Source: Bradyrhizobium sp. CCBAU 51765
Lineage (GTDB): Bacteria > Pseudomonadota > Alphaproteobacteria > Rhizobiales > Xanthobacteraceae
NCBI RefSeq assembly: GCF_015291725.1
Contig: NZ_CP030038.1
Span: 8,173,001 to 8,237,000, forward strand
Direction: 5' to 3'
DNA: 64,000 nt
A program made the translations under genes and the position numbers. The first letter of the stretch is position 1. Every line of letters begins with the position of its first letter. Of this stretch, positions 40,736 to 49,898 are shown in pieces. The notes beneath the pieces are model-generated. The model did not search any database, was not told the DNA's origin, and saw only the letters and a list, made by a program, of their open reading frames with translations.

Positions 40736-42058
40736 CTACCGATCCGGGCTTGCGCGCTCGAACTGGCGGAGCAGCTTGTTGCCGCGCTCGACGGCGGAAT
40801 CCAGTGCGGCTTGCGCGCTCTTCTGGCCGGCAAAGGCCTGCTCCAGCTCGTCCTCGATGGCGCCGCGGATCAGGATGAAGGAGCCGAGCCGGATGCCCTT
40901 GGAGTTCTCCGTCGGCGGATGCAGCGTGATCTGCTCGAACGAGATCGCCGAGCCCGGATTGCGCTCGTAGAAGCCCTGCGATCGCGTCAGCTCGAAGGCG
41001 GCGCGGGTCACAGGCAGATAGCCGGTGTTCTGGTGCCAGGCGGCCTGCACGGCGGGTTGCGACAGATAGGCAAAGAACCGCGCCACGCCCTTGTATTCCT
41101 GGCGGGGACGGTCGCGCAGCACCCAAAGCGTGGCGCCGCCGATGATCGAGTTCTGCGGCGCGTCCTTCACGTCCGGCCAGTACGGCATCATGCCGTAGCC
41201 GATCTCGAACTTCGAATTCGCCTTGATGTCGGCACGCGTCGCCGAGGAGCCAATGAAGATGCCGCATTCGCCCTTCTGGAAGCGCGGCTCGGCTGATTGC
41301 CCGCGGCCGCTGTAGTCGAACAGCCCGGTCTTCTGCCACTCCGCGAGCTGGGCAATGTGCTTGACGAGAAGCGGATTGTTGATGGTCAATTCGGCATCAA
41401 GCCCGGCAAAGCCGTTCGCCCGTGTCGCCAGGGCCAGATTGTGGAAGGCGGAGAAATTCTCGACATGGATCCAGGACGGCCAGGACGTGGTGAAGCCGCA
41501 GGCCGCGCCGCGGTCGCGCAGGCGCTTTGCGGCCGCCCCCAATTCCGGCCAGGTCTTCGGCGCCGCCTCCGGATCGAGGCCCGCCTCACGGAACATGCTC
41601 TTGTTGTAATAGAGGATCGGGGTCGAGGAATTGAACGGGAAGGACAGCAGATTGCCGGCCGCATCGGTGTAGTAGCCGGAGACCGCGGGCAGGTAATTGC
41701 CCAGCGAGAACGGCTCGCCCTGGTCCCGCATCAGGCTGAACACCGGATAGATCGCGCCCTTGGCCGCAGTCATGGTCGCGGTGGCGACCTCGTTGACCTG
41801 GACGATCGCCGGCTGGCTGCGCGAGCGGAAGGCGAAGATCGCGGCCGTCACCGTCTCGGTGTAGTTGCCCTTGTAAGCGGGCACGATCCGGTAGTCGGAC
41901 TGCGAGGCGTTGAAGTCGGAGGCGAGCTTGTCGAGCTGCCGGCCGAGCTCGCCGGACATGGCGTGCCACAGCGCGATGTCGGTGGCGGCACGCACAGGCG
42001 CGGCCAATGAGAGCGCCGCAAGGGCGGCGACGAGCTGCAAAAGGCGCAGTGCTGACAT
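40736..42058 (-). CDS. UgpB-like extracellular solute-binding protein (orphan)
   Basis: 440 residues, SBP_bac_1 fold of the glycerol-3-phosphate binding protein UgpB type: signal peptide ending VRA-AT near residue 25, then ALWHAMSGELG, and the internal FNSSTPILYYNK segment typical of this family. ATG 42058; an upstream extension is open but has no signal logic. In complete loci ugpA, ugpE and ugpC follow ugpB; here the next DNA is the IS and the APH-like gene. Either the permease genes were lost or this protein serves a transporter elsewhere. Confidence 0.88.
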   Translation of the reverse strand: MSALRLLQLVAALAALSLAAPVRAATDIALWHAMSGELGRQLDKLASDFNASQSDYRIVPAYKGNYTETVTAAIFAFRSRSQPAIVQVNEVATATMTAAKGAIYPVFSLMRDQGEPFSLGNYLPAVSGYYTDAAGNLLSFPFNSSTPILYYNKSMFREAGLDPEAAPKTWPELGAAAKRLRDRGAACGFTTSWPSWIHVENFSAFHNLALATRANGFAGLDAELTINNPLLVKHIAQLAEWQKTGLFDYSGRGQSAEPRFQKGECGIFIGSSATRADIKANSKFEIGYGMMPYWPDVKDAPQNSIIGGATLWVLRDRPRQEYKGVARFFAYLSQPAVQAAWHQNTGYLPVTRAAFELTRSQGFYERNPGSAISFEQITLHPPTENSKGIRLGSFILIRGAIEDELEQAFAGQKSAQAALDSAVERGNKLLRQFERASPDR

Positions 42059-42249
42059 CACGGTGGCTCTTCCCTTGCCGCACGCCGGAAGGCGGCTGCC
42101 TTGCTTAAGGCGCGGCATTGGCGGTTTCAACCGGGAATGAGCGCCGGCCGCGCCGCACAATTCGGCCCTGCTGAACCGGCGGGATGGCCTTCCCCTTACC
42201 ATCTGCCAGAGCCCCATTCCGATCGGAACGGGTCTCCCGATTCTCAATT

Positions 42250-42300
42250 TGACGCGTTTTCTTTACGCGAACCGGTATCCACTTCGCCTGAAAACGCTTT
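42250..42300. repeat. Repeat-like hairpin in the divergent region before dctP
   Basis: The string from TTGACGCGTTTTC to GAAAACGCTTT contains paired words GCGTTTTC/GAAAACGC and CGCGAA/TTCGC around CCGGTATCCAC. I recall this as a common interspersed sequence of Bradyrhizobium and Rhodopseudomonas; only one copy is in the window. The remainder of the region 42059-42355 shows no further gene. Confidence 0.45.
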
Positions 42301-42355
42301 AGATTGCATTGAACCTTTTCCTTCCGCCATAGACTCCACCACCGAGGGGTTGAGT

Positions 42356-43351
42356 GTGCCAGTGCTGAACCGTGCCGAATCTTCGCGGACCGGGGTGATC
42401 TTCGTCGCGCTTCTGCTTGCCGTCTGGACGACGGGCGCGGTTGCGCGCGAATTTCGCGCCGCCGACACTCAGGCCGAGAACTACCCGACCGTCCAGGCGC
42501 TGCGCTACATGGGCGCCCTGATCGCCGAGCGCAGCGGCGGCCGGCACGAGATCAAGGTGTTCCACTCCCGTCAGCTCGGCGAGGAAAAGGAGACCATCGA
42601 GCAAACCCGGGCCGGCGCGATCGACCTCAACCGGACCAACGTGGCGCTGATCGGCAATTTCGTCCCGGCGATGAACGTGCTCGCGATGCCGTTCCTGTTC
42701 CGGTCCATCGAGCACATGCAGAACGTGCTGGACGGGCCGATCGGCAGCGAGATCTTGAACAGTTTCGAGCCCTACGGCTTCGTTGGACTCTGCTTCTACG
42801 ATTCGGGCGCGCGGTCGATCTACAATGGCGTCCGCCCGGTCCGAAGCGTCGCAGATCTCCGGGGATTGCGGATCCGGGTGCAGCAGTCGGAGTTGATGAA
42901 CCAGATGATGCGCGCGCTCGGCGCCGAACCGGTGGAGCTGCCCTACGGGCAGGTGCTCACCGGGCTTGCCAACCACCTGATCGACGGCGCCGAGAACAAC
43001 TGGCCATCCTTCGTGACGACGGACCATTACAAGCATGCCGGCCACTACACGCTCACCGAGCACACGATGAGCCCGGAGGTTCTGGTGATCTCGCTGAAGG
43101 CCTGGCAGAGTCTGTCGCCGGACGACCGGATCATCTTCAGGGAGGCCGCGCAGCGCTCGAGCCGCTTCATGCGCGAGAAGTGGCGCGACCTCGAGGAGCA
43201 GTCGCAGCGCAAGGCGCAGGACGCGGGCGTGACCATCATCAAGGACATCGACCGCAAGCCGTTCGAGGAGGCGATGGCCGCAATCTACGCCAAGGCCGGA
43301 CGCGATCCTGCGGCGGCCGCGCTGATCGAACGCATTCGCAAGGTGGAGTGA
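42356..43351 (+). CDS. TRAP-type periplasmic binding protein (DctP family), signalling partner
   Basis: 331 residues. GTG 42356 is preceded by GAGGGG at six bases; the N-terminus then reads as a signal peptide (hydrophobic stretch VIFVALLLAVWTTGAVA, cleavage before REF). The DctP fold follows, with the conserved segment GLRIRVQQSELMNQM that places the carboxylate-binding Arg. No TRAP permease (DctQ, DctM) is near. A membrane histidine kinase gene follows after 6 bp. The likely job is to bind an organic acid in the periplasm and present it to that kinase. A role in transport with a distant permease is the alternative. Confidence 0.88.
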   Translation: MPVLNRAESSRTGVIFVALLLAVWTTGAVAREFRAADTQAENYPTVQALRYMGALIAERSGGRHEIKVFHSRQLGEEKETIEQTRAGAIDLNRTNVALIGNFVPAMNVLAMPFLFRSIEHMQNVLDGPIGSEILNSFEPYGFVGLCFYDSGARSIYNGVRPVRSVADLRGLRIRVQQSELMNQMMRALGAEPVELPYGQVLTGLANHLIDGAENNWPSFVTTDHYKHAGHYTLTEHTMSPEVLVISLKAWQSLSPDDRIIFREAAQRSSRFMREKWRDLEEQSQRKAQDAGVTIIKDIDRKPFEEAMAAIYAKAGRDPAAAALIERIRKVE

Positions 43352-43357
43352 GGCCTT

Positions 43358-45436
43358 TTGGCTGCACTTGGACATAGCGAACACGCGGACAGGCCGCCCG
43401 GCCCGATCGGGCAGCTGCGCGCGCGGCTCGTCGGCGTGCTGCGGGCGGTGCCGATCCGCTGGCGCATCCTGTCAATCGCCGCGCTGAACTCCGCCGTGGT
43501 CGTGGTGCTGGTGGCGATGATCTGGAACGGCGCGCAGGTGCTGGGCTCGGCCTGGCACGACGTGCGCCAGGTGCGCGAGTCCGACCGGATCCTGGCCCTG
43601 CTCGAAAGCGAGACCGGACGCCTGCAGAACCTGATCCACCGCTATATCAACCAGCCGAGCCCGGACCTGTTCGCCGAGATCCTCCTGCTGCGCGAGGCGG
43701 TGCTGGGCACGCTGACCAACCGCGCCGCCAAGGACCCGATGCTGTCGGGCTCGGTCGAGGAGCTGGAGCGCACCACCGATCGCTTCCTCAACGGCTTCGG
43801 CGAGCTGCGCAGCGTGCAGGCGACGATCGCCAAGACCTATGAGGAGCAGGTGCAGGGCCCGGCCAGGGACATGGCCGGCCTCTACTCCATCATCGAGGGC
43901 GCCACCGGCCATCGCGACGCGCTGATCTGGCCCTCGCTCGGCAAGTCCCGCGAGGCCTTCACCGCGATGCTGGTGGCGGCCAATTCCTACTACCTGTCGC
44001 AGTCATCGGGCGCCGCCGACGACGCGCGCCGCAACACCGAGACGATCGAGAAGACCATCCCGGTCATGATCGATCTCGCCGACAACGACCTCCAGAAGAT
44101 GGCCCTGCGGCGGCTTGCGGCCCGCACGATGGCGCTGCGCGAGGGCTTTGCCAAGCTCTCCGAGCAGCTCGCGAGCCGCACCGAGCTGCTCCGCAGCACC
44201 ATCGACGCCAGCCAGGCCGAGGCGATCGGCGCCATCGACGACCTCTCGAGCAAGATGCGCCAACGCGAGCAGAAGGCGCAGGAGACCTTCGACCGCACGC
44301 TCGCCGACATTTCCCGCCGGGTGCTGTCCATCGCGGTCATCTTCCTCGGCATCATCCTCAGCGCCGGCGTGCTGATCGCACTGTCGATCCGCCTGCCGCT
44401 GCAGCAGATCATGGCGGCGATGCGCGCGATCACGCTCGGCGACCTCGATCGCGAGGTGCAGGGCACCAAGGCGCGCGACGAGGTCGGCGCCATGGCGCGC
44501 GCGGTGGAGGTGTTCCGCGAGAACGCGATCGCCAAGCGCGAGACCGAGGACGAGCTGCGCGCGTCCAAGGAGAAGGCCGAGAGCGCGCTGCTCGAGCTAA
44601 ATGCCGCGCAGCAGAATTTGATCGATGCCGAACGGCTGGCGGCGCTCGGCGGCCTGGTTGCCGGCGTCGCGCACGAGGTCAACAACCCGATCGGCATCAG
44701 CCTCACGGTGGCCTCCAGCCTGGCCCGGCGCACCGAGATCTTCGAGGCCCAGCTCAAGGGCGACGGCGGCCTGCGCCGGTCGCAGCTGGAGGAATTCGTG
44801 CAATCCTCACGCGACGCCTCGCAGCAGCTCGTCGCCAACCTCCAGCGCGCCGGCGAGCTGATCCAGTCTTTCAAGCAGGTTGCGGTGGATCGCTTGCACA
44901 CCGAGCGGCGGCAATTCTCGCTCAGCGAAGCCACCGAGCAGATCATCGCCAGCCTGCGTCCGGTGCTGAAGCGGTCGCCGATCACGCTTCAGGTCGACGT
45001 GCCCGAGGGACTGCTGCTCGACGGCTATCCCGGCTCCTACGGCCAGATCCTGACCAACCTGTTCCTCAACGCCGCCAACCACGCCTTCGCCGACGGGCGC
45101 GCCGGCACGATCGCGATCGCGGCGCGGCCGCGCGGGACCGACGACATCGAGATCAGCTTCGCCGACGACGGGGCCGGCATGACCCCCGACGTGCAGCGCC
45201 AGGCCTTTGACCCTTTCTTTACCACCCGGCGCAATGAAGGCGGCACGGGACTTGGCCTCCATATCGTCTATAACCTCGTCACCCAGCAGCTCGGCGGCCG
45301 CATGGTGCTGGAATCCAAGCTGGGACAAGGCACCACTTTTCGCATTATCATACCCCGGGTCGCCAAGGGCGGCACGCAAAGCACTGAAAGTGACGGGACT
45401 TCTCAATGGCCGAACAGGACGATGTCCTCCACCTGA
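43358..45436 (+). CDS. Membrane sensor histidine kinase
   Basis: 692 residues from a TTG start, GGAGTGAGG upstream. Transmembrane segments about 36-58 and 323-344 enclose a 264-residue periplasmic domain, largely helical, large enough to bind a solute-binding protein. Then HAMP (about 345-397), a coiled coil, the phosphoacceptor H439 in AHEVNNP, and the ATPase domain with LNAANHA, DDGAGM and GTGLGL. It ends 31 bp inside the next gene, so the proteins are made together. The preceding DctP-like protein is the probable ligand carrier. Confidence 0.9.
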   Translation: MAALGHSEHADRPPGPIGQLRARLVGVLRAVPIRWRILSIAALNSAVVVVLVAMIWNGAQVLGSAWHDVRQVRESDRILALLESETGRLQNLIHRYINQPSPDLFAEILLLREAVLGTLTNRAAKDPMLSGSVEELERTTDRFLNGFGELRSVQATIAKTYEEQVQGPARDMAGLYSIIEGATGHRDALIWPSLGKSREAFTAMLVAANSYYLSQSSGAADDARRNTETIEKTIPVMIDLADNDLQKMALRRLAARTMALREGFAKLSEQLASRTELLRSTIDASQAEAIGAIDDLSSKMRQREQKAQETFDRTLADISRRVLSIAVIFLGIILSAGVLIALSIRLPLQQIMAAMRAITLGDLDREVQGTKARDEVGAMARAVEVFRENAIAKRETEDELRASKEKAESALLELNAAQQNLIDAERLAALGGLVAGVAHEVNNPIGISLTVASSLARRTEIFEAQLKGDGGLRRSQLEEFVQSSRDASQQLVANLQRAGELIQSFKQVAVDRLHTERRQFSLSEATEQIIASLRPVLKRSPITLQVDVPEGLLLDGYPGSYGQILTNLFLNAANHAFADGRAGTIAIAARPRGTDDIEISFADDGAGMTPDVQRQAFDPFFTTRRNEGGTGLGLHIVYNLVTQQLGGRMVLESKLGQGTTFRIIIPRVAKGGTQSTESDGTSQWPNRTMSST

Positions 45437-47151
45437 TCGACGATACCGGTACCACGTCGGAGGATAGCAACGCCCGGAAGTGGAAGATCGCGGTCATCGA
45501 CGACGATCCGGCCGTGCATGACGGCACCCGTTTCGCGCTGTCCGACTACAGCCTCAACGGCCAGAGCCTGGAGATCCTCTCGGCCTATTCCGCAGCGGAA
45601 GGCCGCAAGCTGATGGCCGAGCACGGCGATATCGCCGCCGTGCTGCTCGACGTCATCATGGAGACCGACGTCGCCGGCCTCGAACTGGTCGAGTTCATCC
45701 GCAACGAGATCAGGAACGAGACCGTGCGCATCATCCTGCGCACCGGCCAGCCCGGCCAGGCGCCGGAGCGGCGCGTGATCGTGCAGTACGACATCAACGA
45801 CTACAAGGCCAAGACCGAGCTCACCGCCGACAAGCTGTTCACCTCCCTGACCGCGGCGCTGCGCTCCTATCAGCAGCTCGAGCGCATGGTGCAGACGCGG
45901 CGCGGGCTGGAGATCATCATCGACGCCGCCTCGACGCTGTACGACTTCAAGTCGATGCAGCGGCTCGCCGAAGGCGTGCTGACCCAGCTCGCCTCGCTGC
46001 TCAATGTCGATTGCGCCGGCATCCTGGTCCTGCGCGACAATGGCGGCGTCGACCCCGAGCTCTCGGTGCTCGCCGGCAGCGGCTGCTACAGCCGCTTCAT
46101 CGGCACCACCACGTCGAAGGCGCTCGATCCCGACCTGCGCGAGATGGTCGAGGCCGCGTTCCAGCGCCGCAAGAACGAATTCGCCGACCACCGCAGCGTG
46201 ATCTATCTGCGCACCGGAAGCGGCCGCGAGGTCGTGGTGCTGCTCCAGGCCGAGCGCGAGCTGTCGGAGACCGACCGCTCGCTGGTCGAGATCTTCTCCT
46301 CCAGGCTCTCGATCGCCTTCGACAACGTGATCCTCTACCAGCAGCTGCAGGACGCCAACACCCAGCTCGAGGACCGCGTCGCCCAGCGCACCCGCGCGCT
46401 GATGCAGGCCAACCGCCGGCTCTCGGCGCAATGGCTGCGGCTGCAGCGCGCCAACGGCTTCAAGAACGAGATTCTGGGCACCGTCGCGCACGACCTGAAG
46501 AATCCGCTCGGGGTCATCCTCGGCCGCACCGAGATGCTGAAGGAGCTGATCTCGACCGGCGCCTCGGAAGGCGGCGTGGTCGCCCAGGTCGACCACATTC
46601 GCGACGCCACCAAGCGCCTGACCACGATGGTCGATCACCTGATCTCGGATGCGATGGCCGATGCCTTCGACATCACCATCCGCCGCGAGCCGGTCGACGT
46701 CGCCGCGCTGGCCAAGGAGGTTGCCGACGCCAACCAGCCGCTCGCCGTCAACAAGCAGCAGGCGATCAGCGTCACCGCGCCGCCCAACATCGTCACCATG
46801 TGCGACACCGACCGCATCCGCGAGGCGATCGACAATCTCATCAGCAACGCCATCAAATACTCTCCGATCGGCGGCAAGATCGACGTGGCCGTCACCCATG
46901 AGGGCCGCGACACCATCGTCCGCGTCAGCGACGAGGGCGCCGGCCTGTCGCCGGAGGATCTCGGCCGCCTGTTCGGCCGGTTCCAGCGGCTGTCGGCAAA
47001 GCCGACTGCCGGAGAGAGCTCGACGGGGCTTGGGCTCTCCATCGTCAAGCGTATCATCGACATGCATGGCGGCGAGGTCACCGCCAACAGCGACGGCCCC
47101 GGCAAGGGATCGACCTTCACCATCACCCTCCCCGCGACTGAAACGCCGTGA
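45406..47151 (+). CDS. Soluble hybrid: receiver, DUF3369 and histidine kinase
   Basis: 581 residues without membrane segments. An N-terminal receiver domain (about 25-150) has acidic pocket IDDD, phosphoacceptor D82 and Lys 134-136; a DUF3369-type GAF-like domain spans about 165-310; a coiled coil spans 312-345; a histidine kinase has H362 in AHDLKNPLG and the ATPase motifs ISNAIKYSPI, DEGAGL, STGLGLS. The receiver may take phosphate from the upstream membrane kinase, and its own kinase domain may pass it to the OmpR-type regulator. It overlaps the first kinase gene by 31 bp. Confidence 0.9.
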   Translation: MAEQDDVLHLIDDTGTTSEDSNARKWKIAVIDDDPAVHDGTRFALSDYSLNGQSLEILSAYSAAEGRKLMAEHGDIAAVLLDVIMETDVAGLELVEFIRNEIRNETVRIILRTGQPGQAPERRVIVQYDINDYKAKTELTADKLFTSLTAALRSYQQLERMVQTRRGLEIIIDAASTLYDFKSMQRLAEGVLTQLASLLNVDCAGILVLRDNGGVDPELSVLAGSGCYSRFIGTTTSKALDPDLREMVEAAFQRRKNEFADHRSVIYLRTGSGREVVVLLQAERELSETDRSLVEIFSSRLSIAFDNVILYQQLQDANTQLEDRVAQRTRALMQANRRLSAQWLRLQRANGFKNEILGTVAHDLKNPLGVILGRTEMLKELISTGASEGGVVAQVDHIRDATKRLTTMVDHLISDAMADAFDITIRREPVDVAALAKEVADANQPLAVNKQQAISVTAPPNIVTMCDTDRIREAIDNLISNAIKYSPIGGKIDVAVTHEGRDTIVRVSDEGAGLSPEDLGRLFGRFQRLSAKPTAGESSTGLGLSIVKRIIDMHGGEVTANSDGPGKGSTFTITLPATETP

Positions 47152-47161
47152 TGCAAAGCCC

Positions 47162-47896
47162 ATGACCCAAAGCCAGCACATCATGATCGTCGACGACGAG
47201 GCCCCGGCCCGGGAGATGGTCGGCGATTACCTCAAGATGCACGGCTTCACCGTGACGCTGTGCGACGGCGGCAAGAGCCTGCGCGCCGCGATCCAGGGCG
47301 GCATGCCCGACCTCGTCGTGCTCGATCTCAACATGCCCGAGGAAGACGGGCTCTCGATCATTCGCGACCTCAAGAGCCGCATCAACGTGCCGGTGATCAT
47401 GCTCACGGCGACCGCGAGCCCGATCGATCGCGTCGTCGGACTCGAGCTCGGCGCCGACGATTACGTGGCCAAGCCCTGCGAGCTGCGCGAACTGATGGCG
47501 CGCATCCGCTCGGTGCTGCGGCGGAGCGTGCCGGCCAAGGCCGCAGTGCCCGAGGCGGCGGCGAAATCGGACAAGGAGCGGCTGGTGCGCTTCGGCACCA
47601 AATGGCTCGATCTCGAAGCGCAGGCGTTGCGCGACGACGAGGGCAACGAGCATCCGCTGACGGCCTCCGAGTTCGGGCTCCTCAAGGTGTTCGCGGCCAA
47701 TCCGAAACGCGTGCTGTCGCGCGAGCGCCTGCTGGAATTGGCCAATGCGCGCGATGCCGAGGCCTTCGACCGCGCAGTCGATCTCCGCATCATGCGTATC
47801 CGCCGCAAGATCGAGCCCGACCCGGCCAAGCCGGCCGTGATCCGCACCATCCGCGGCGGCGGCTATCTGTTTTCGCCGGCCGGCGAGAAGGCGTAG
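47162..47896 (+). CDS. OmpR-family response regulator
   Basis: 244 residues. Receiver domain with DD (11-12), phosphoacceptor D55 and conserved Lys near 104; winged-helix DNA-binding domain about 140-240 (LTASEFGLLKVFAANPKRVLS and TIRGGGYLF). ATG 47162 starts 10 bp after the hybrid gene. It is the output of this four-gene cascade. Its target promoters are not evident; the dctP promoter itself is a candidate. Confidence 0.92.
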   Translation: MTQSQHIMIVDDEAPAREMVGDYLKMHGFTVTLCDGGKSLRAAIQGGMPDLVVLDLNMPEEDGLSIIRDLKSRINVPVIMLTATASPIDRVVGLELGADDYVAKPCELRELMARIRSVLRRSVPAKAAVPEAAAKSDKERLVRFGTKWLDLEAQALRDDEGNEHPLTASEFGLLKVFAANPKRVLSRERLLELANARDAEAFDRAVDLRIMRIRRKIEPDPAKPAVIRTIRGGGYLFSPAGEKA

Positions 47897-47913
47897 GCAG
47901 CCTCATACTCCGT

Positions 47914-47953
47914 TGTCGTCCCGGGGTACGCGCAGCGCGAGCCCGGGACGACA
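47914..47953. terminator. Hairpin after the signalling operon
   Basis: Perfect 12-base arms TGTCGTCCCGGG and CCCGGGACGACA with a 16-base loop that pairs further (CGCAGCGCG). It begins 17 bp after the regulator's stop codon. No T-run follows, so it is a repeat-type hairpin in a terminator position. Confidence 0.5.
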
Positions 47954-48073
47954 GCCCTGGGTGTCGCGCGACCGAACGCAATCCCCCGAAATACGTTCCC
48001 GGCGCCTCCATCCGCCCTCAAATCTCCACTCCCGTATTTCCCGTACATTGAAATTCCACGTCTTTTTTCTCCG

Positions 48074-48106
48074 ATTGTTTCGTCGCGGCCGCTGCGACGA
48101 AACAAT
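48074..48106. promoter_or_regulatory. Long inverted repeat upstream of the ECF sigma gene
   Basis: Exact 13-base arms ATTGTTTCGTCGC and GCGACGAAACAAT with a 7-base loop, 118 bp before the sigma start codon. The word CGACGAAACAATT recurs downstream of the gene (48903-48915). CGAAAC is similar to ECF -35 elements, so both copies could be promoter elements read by this sigma factor. Confidence 0.4.
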
Positions 48107-48223
48107 TTGGCGGCGCACGAAACCATTTTCGCCTTTTCGTGCAGACATCCCGAAACGTTGGCTGATTAACACTTCGATCCAAGGAAACGCCGCTCGGTTG
48201 CGGCGCTACGGGGAGCCAAGTCA

Positions 48224-48835
48224 ATGCCGAACGTCATCGCCATCAACGCCCAAGCCAGCCAGAGCATCATCGCCGCTCAGGCGACCTCGGACGACATGCT
48301 CCTCGAGAGCATTGCCGACGGCAACCGGACGGCCATGCACATTCTCTATTGCCGGCACAATGTGCGGGTGTACCGCTTCATCCTGCGCATCGTGCGCGAT
48401 GCCACGACTGCGGAAGACCTGGTCAGCCAGGTGTTTCTGGATGTGTGGCGGACCGCCGGCCAATTCCAGGGCCGCTCGCAGGTCTCGACCTGGCTGCTCT
48501 CGATCGCCCGCTTCAAGGCGCTGACCGCGATGCGCCAGCGCCGCTTCGAGGACATCGACCAGGAAGATGTGCGCCAGATTGCTGACGGTGCCGACACGCC
48601 GGAGACTTCGCTCGACCGCAGCGACACCAGCGCCATCCTGCGCGCCTGCGTGCAGAAGCTGTCGCCGGCGCATCGGGAGATCATCAACCTCGTCTACTAT
48701 CACGAGAAATCGGTGGAGGAGGTCGGGCAGATCATCGGCATTCCCCAGAGCACGGTGAAGACCCGGATGTTCTATGCCCGCAAGCAACTGGCCGATTTGC
48801 TTAAGGGTGCCGGCGTCGATCGTTTCGCCGCCTAA
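48224..48835 (+). CDS. RNA polymerase sigma factor, ECF subfamily
   Basis: 203 residues with region 2 (about 38-100, HNVRVYRFILRIVRDATTAEDLVSQVFLDVW) and region 4 (about 145-195, LSPAHREIINLVYYHEKSVEEVGQIIGIPQSTVKTRMFYARK). GGGAG precedes the ATG. No anti-sigma gene adjoins it on either side: a two-component operon ends upstream and a CcdA-type gene lies downstream. It may be controlled at transcription or by a regulator elsewhere. Confidence 0.92.
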   Translation: MPNVIAINAQASQSIIAAQATSDDMLLESIADGNRTAMHILYCRHNVRVYRFILRIVRDATTAEDLVSQVFLDVWRTAGQFQGRSQVSTWLLSIARFKALTAMRQRRFEDIDQEDVRQIADGADTPETSLDRSDTSAILRACVQKLSPAHREIINLVYYHEKSVEEVGQIIGIPQSTVKTRMFYARKQLADLLKGAGVDRFAA

Positions 48836-49000
48836 CTCCAATCAATTCAAAGGGATAGGACCGCAGCTCAGGCCCTGTCCCCGGACACGGAAGTGTTACC
48901 GCCGACGAAACAATTGAAACAAAGCGCAACATCAGGCGGAAAAACTTCCCTCCTATAAAGCCCACATACGGTTTTCGTTAAACCTCCCAAGACCTCCAGC
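48836..49000 (+). other. Gene-free stretch with a possible small transcript
   Basis: No reading frame with a ribosome site is present between the sigma gene and the terminator at 49001. The motif CGACGAAACAATT (48903-48915) shared with the sigma upstream region, followed about 90 bp later by a strong terminator, suggests a short noncoding RNA. This is only a structural hint. Confidence 0.25.
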
Positions 49001-49034
49001 GACCCGGACGATGCCCCCGTCCGGGTCGTTTTGT
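49001..49034 (+). terminator. Rho-independent terminator
   Basis: Perfect 10-base arms GACCCGGACG (49001-49010) and CGTCCGGGTC (49019-49028) with an 8-base loop, followed by GTTTTGTATTT. It lies 165 bp after the sigma gene stop and 134 bp before the CcdA-type gene. Confidence 0.75.
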
Positions 49035-49167
49035 ATTTGGGGGTGAAGCGGCCTTGAGAGGGCCATGACGGCCTCCGCGACTGCCGCGCCGTCACGACCC
49101 CGTGACGTCGCGTAACGGGCGACGCGCCAGGCGCGAACTGCCTTCGTGACCCCATCCACGAGGGCCA

Positions 49168-49866
49168 ATGCTCGACCTCCTCTTCGCCGTCCTTGCCGGC
49201 TTCCTCACCATTGCCGCGCCCTGCACGCTGCCGATGCTGCCGATCCTGCTCGGCGCCTCGATCGGGCGCGCGGGGCACCTGCGGCCGGCGATGATCGCGC
49301 TCGGCTTCGTCGTCTCGTTCTCCGCAGTCGCGCTGCTGCTCGGCGCGATCACGCGGGTGTTCGATTTCGACCCGAACGTGCTGCGCGAAGCCGCATCGAT
49401 CCTGCTGCTCGGTTTCGGCCTGTTGATGCTGTGGCCGGCGCCGTTCGAGTGGCTGTCGGCACGACTCAATGGCTGGCTCGATCTCGGCAGTTCGAGCGGC
49501 GCGCAGCGCGAGGGCGCGCTCGGCGGGCTCGTGCTCGGCACCACGCTGGGCCTAGTCTGGACGCCCTGCGCCGGCCCGGTGCTCGGCTCGATCCTGACGC
49601 TGGTGGCGACCTCGAAGGAGGCTGCCTGGGCAGGTGCGCTGCTGGTCGCCTACGCCATCGGTGCGGCGATCCCGATGCTCGCAATCGCCTATGGCGGACA
49701 GGCCGCGACCACGCACGTGCGCAGCCTCGCCCGCATCTCGCCGCGGCTGCAACAGGGCTTTGGCGTCGTCGTCATCGGCTTCGCGATCGCGGCGTATTTC
49801 CAATACGACACGCTGATCGTGGCGTGGCTCACCAGCTTCTATCCCGCCGGCCAGATCGGCCTCTAA
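49168..49866 (+). CDS. CcdA-type thiol-disulfide transmembrane protein
   Basis: 232 residues with six hydrophobic segments and the two membrane cysteines in APCTLP (C19) and TPCAGP (about C132), the hallmark of CcdA/DsbD-beta proteins. It moves reducing power from cytoplasmic thioredoxin across the inner membrane. Its partner is the periplasmic thioredoxin encoded 32 bp downstream. Together they correspond to the two main parts of DipZ. Confidence 0.9.
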   Translation: MLDLLFAVLAGFLTIAAPCTLPMLPILLGASIGRAGHLRPAMIALGFVVSFSAVALLLGAITRVFDFDPNVLREAASILLLGFGLLMLWPAPFEWLSARLNGWLDLGSSSGAQREGALGGLVLGTTLGLVWTPCAGPVLGSILTLVATSKEAAWAGALLVAYAIGAAIPMLAIAYGGQAATTHVRSLARISPRLQQGFGVVVIGFAIAAYFQYDTLIVAWLTSFYPAGQIGL

Positions 49867-49898
49867 CCATCGAATATTTCACCCCGGAGGACGCTTTC

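Noticed and set aside
42101..42355. Longer N-terminus for the DctP-family protein starting at 42101
   Set aside because: It would place 85 unrelated residues, partly encoded by a repeat-like sequence, before the signal peptide. GTG 42356 has a good ribosome site and starts directly at the signal peptide.
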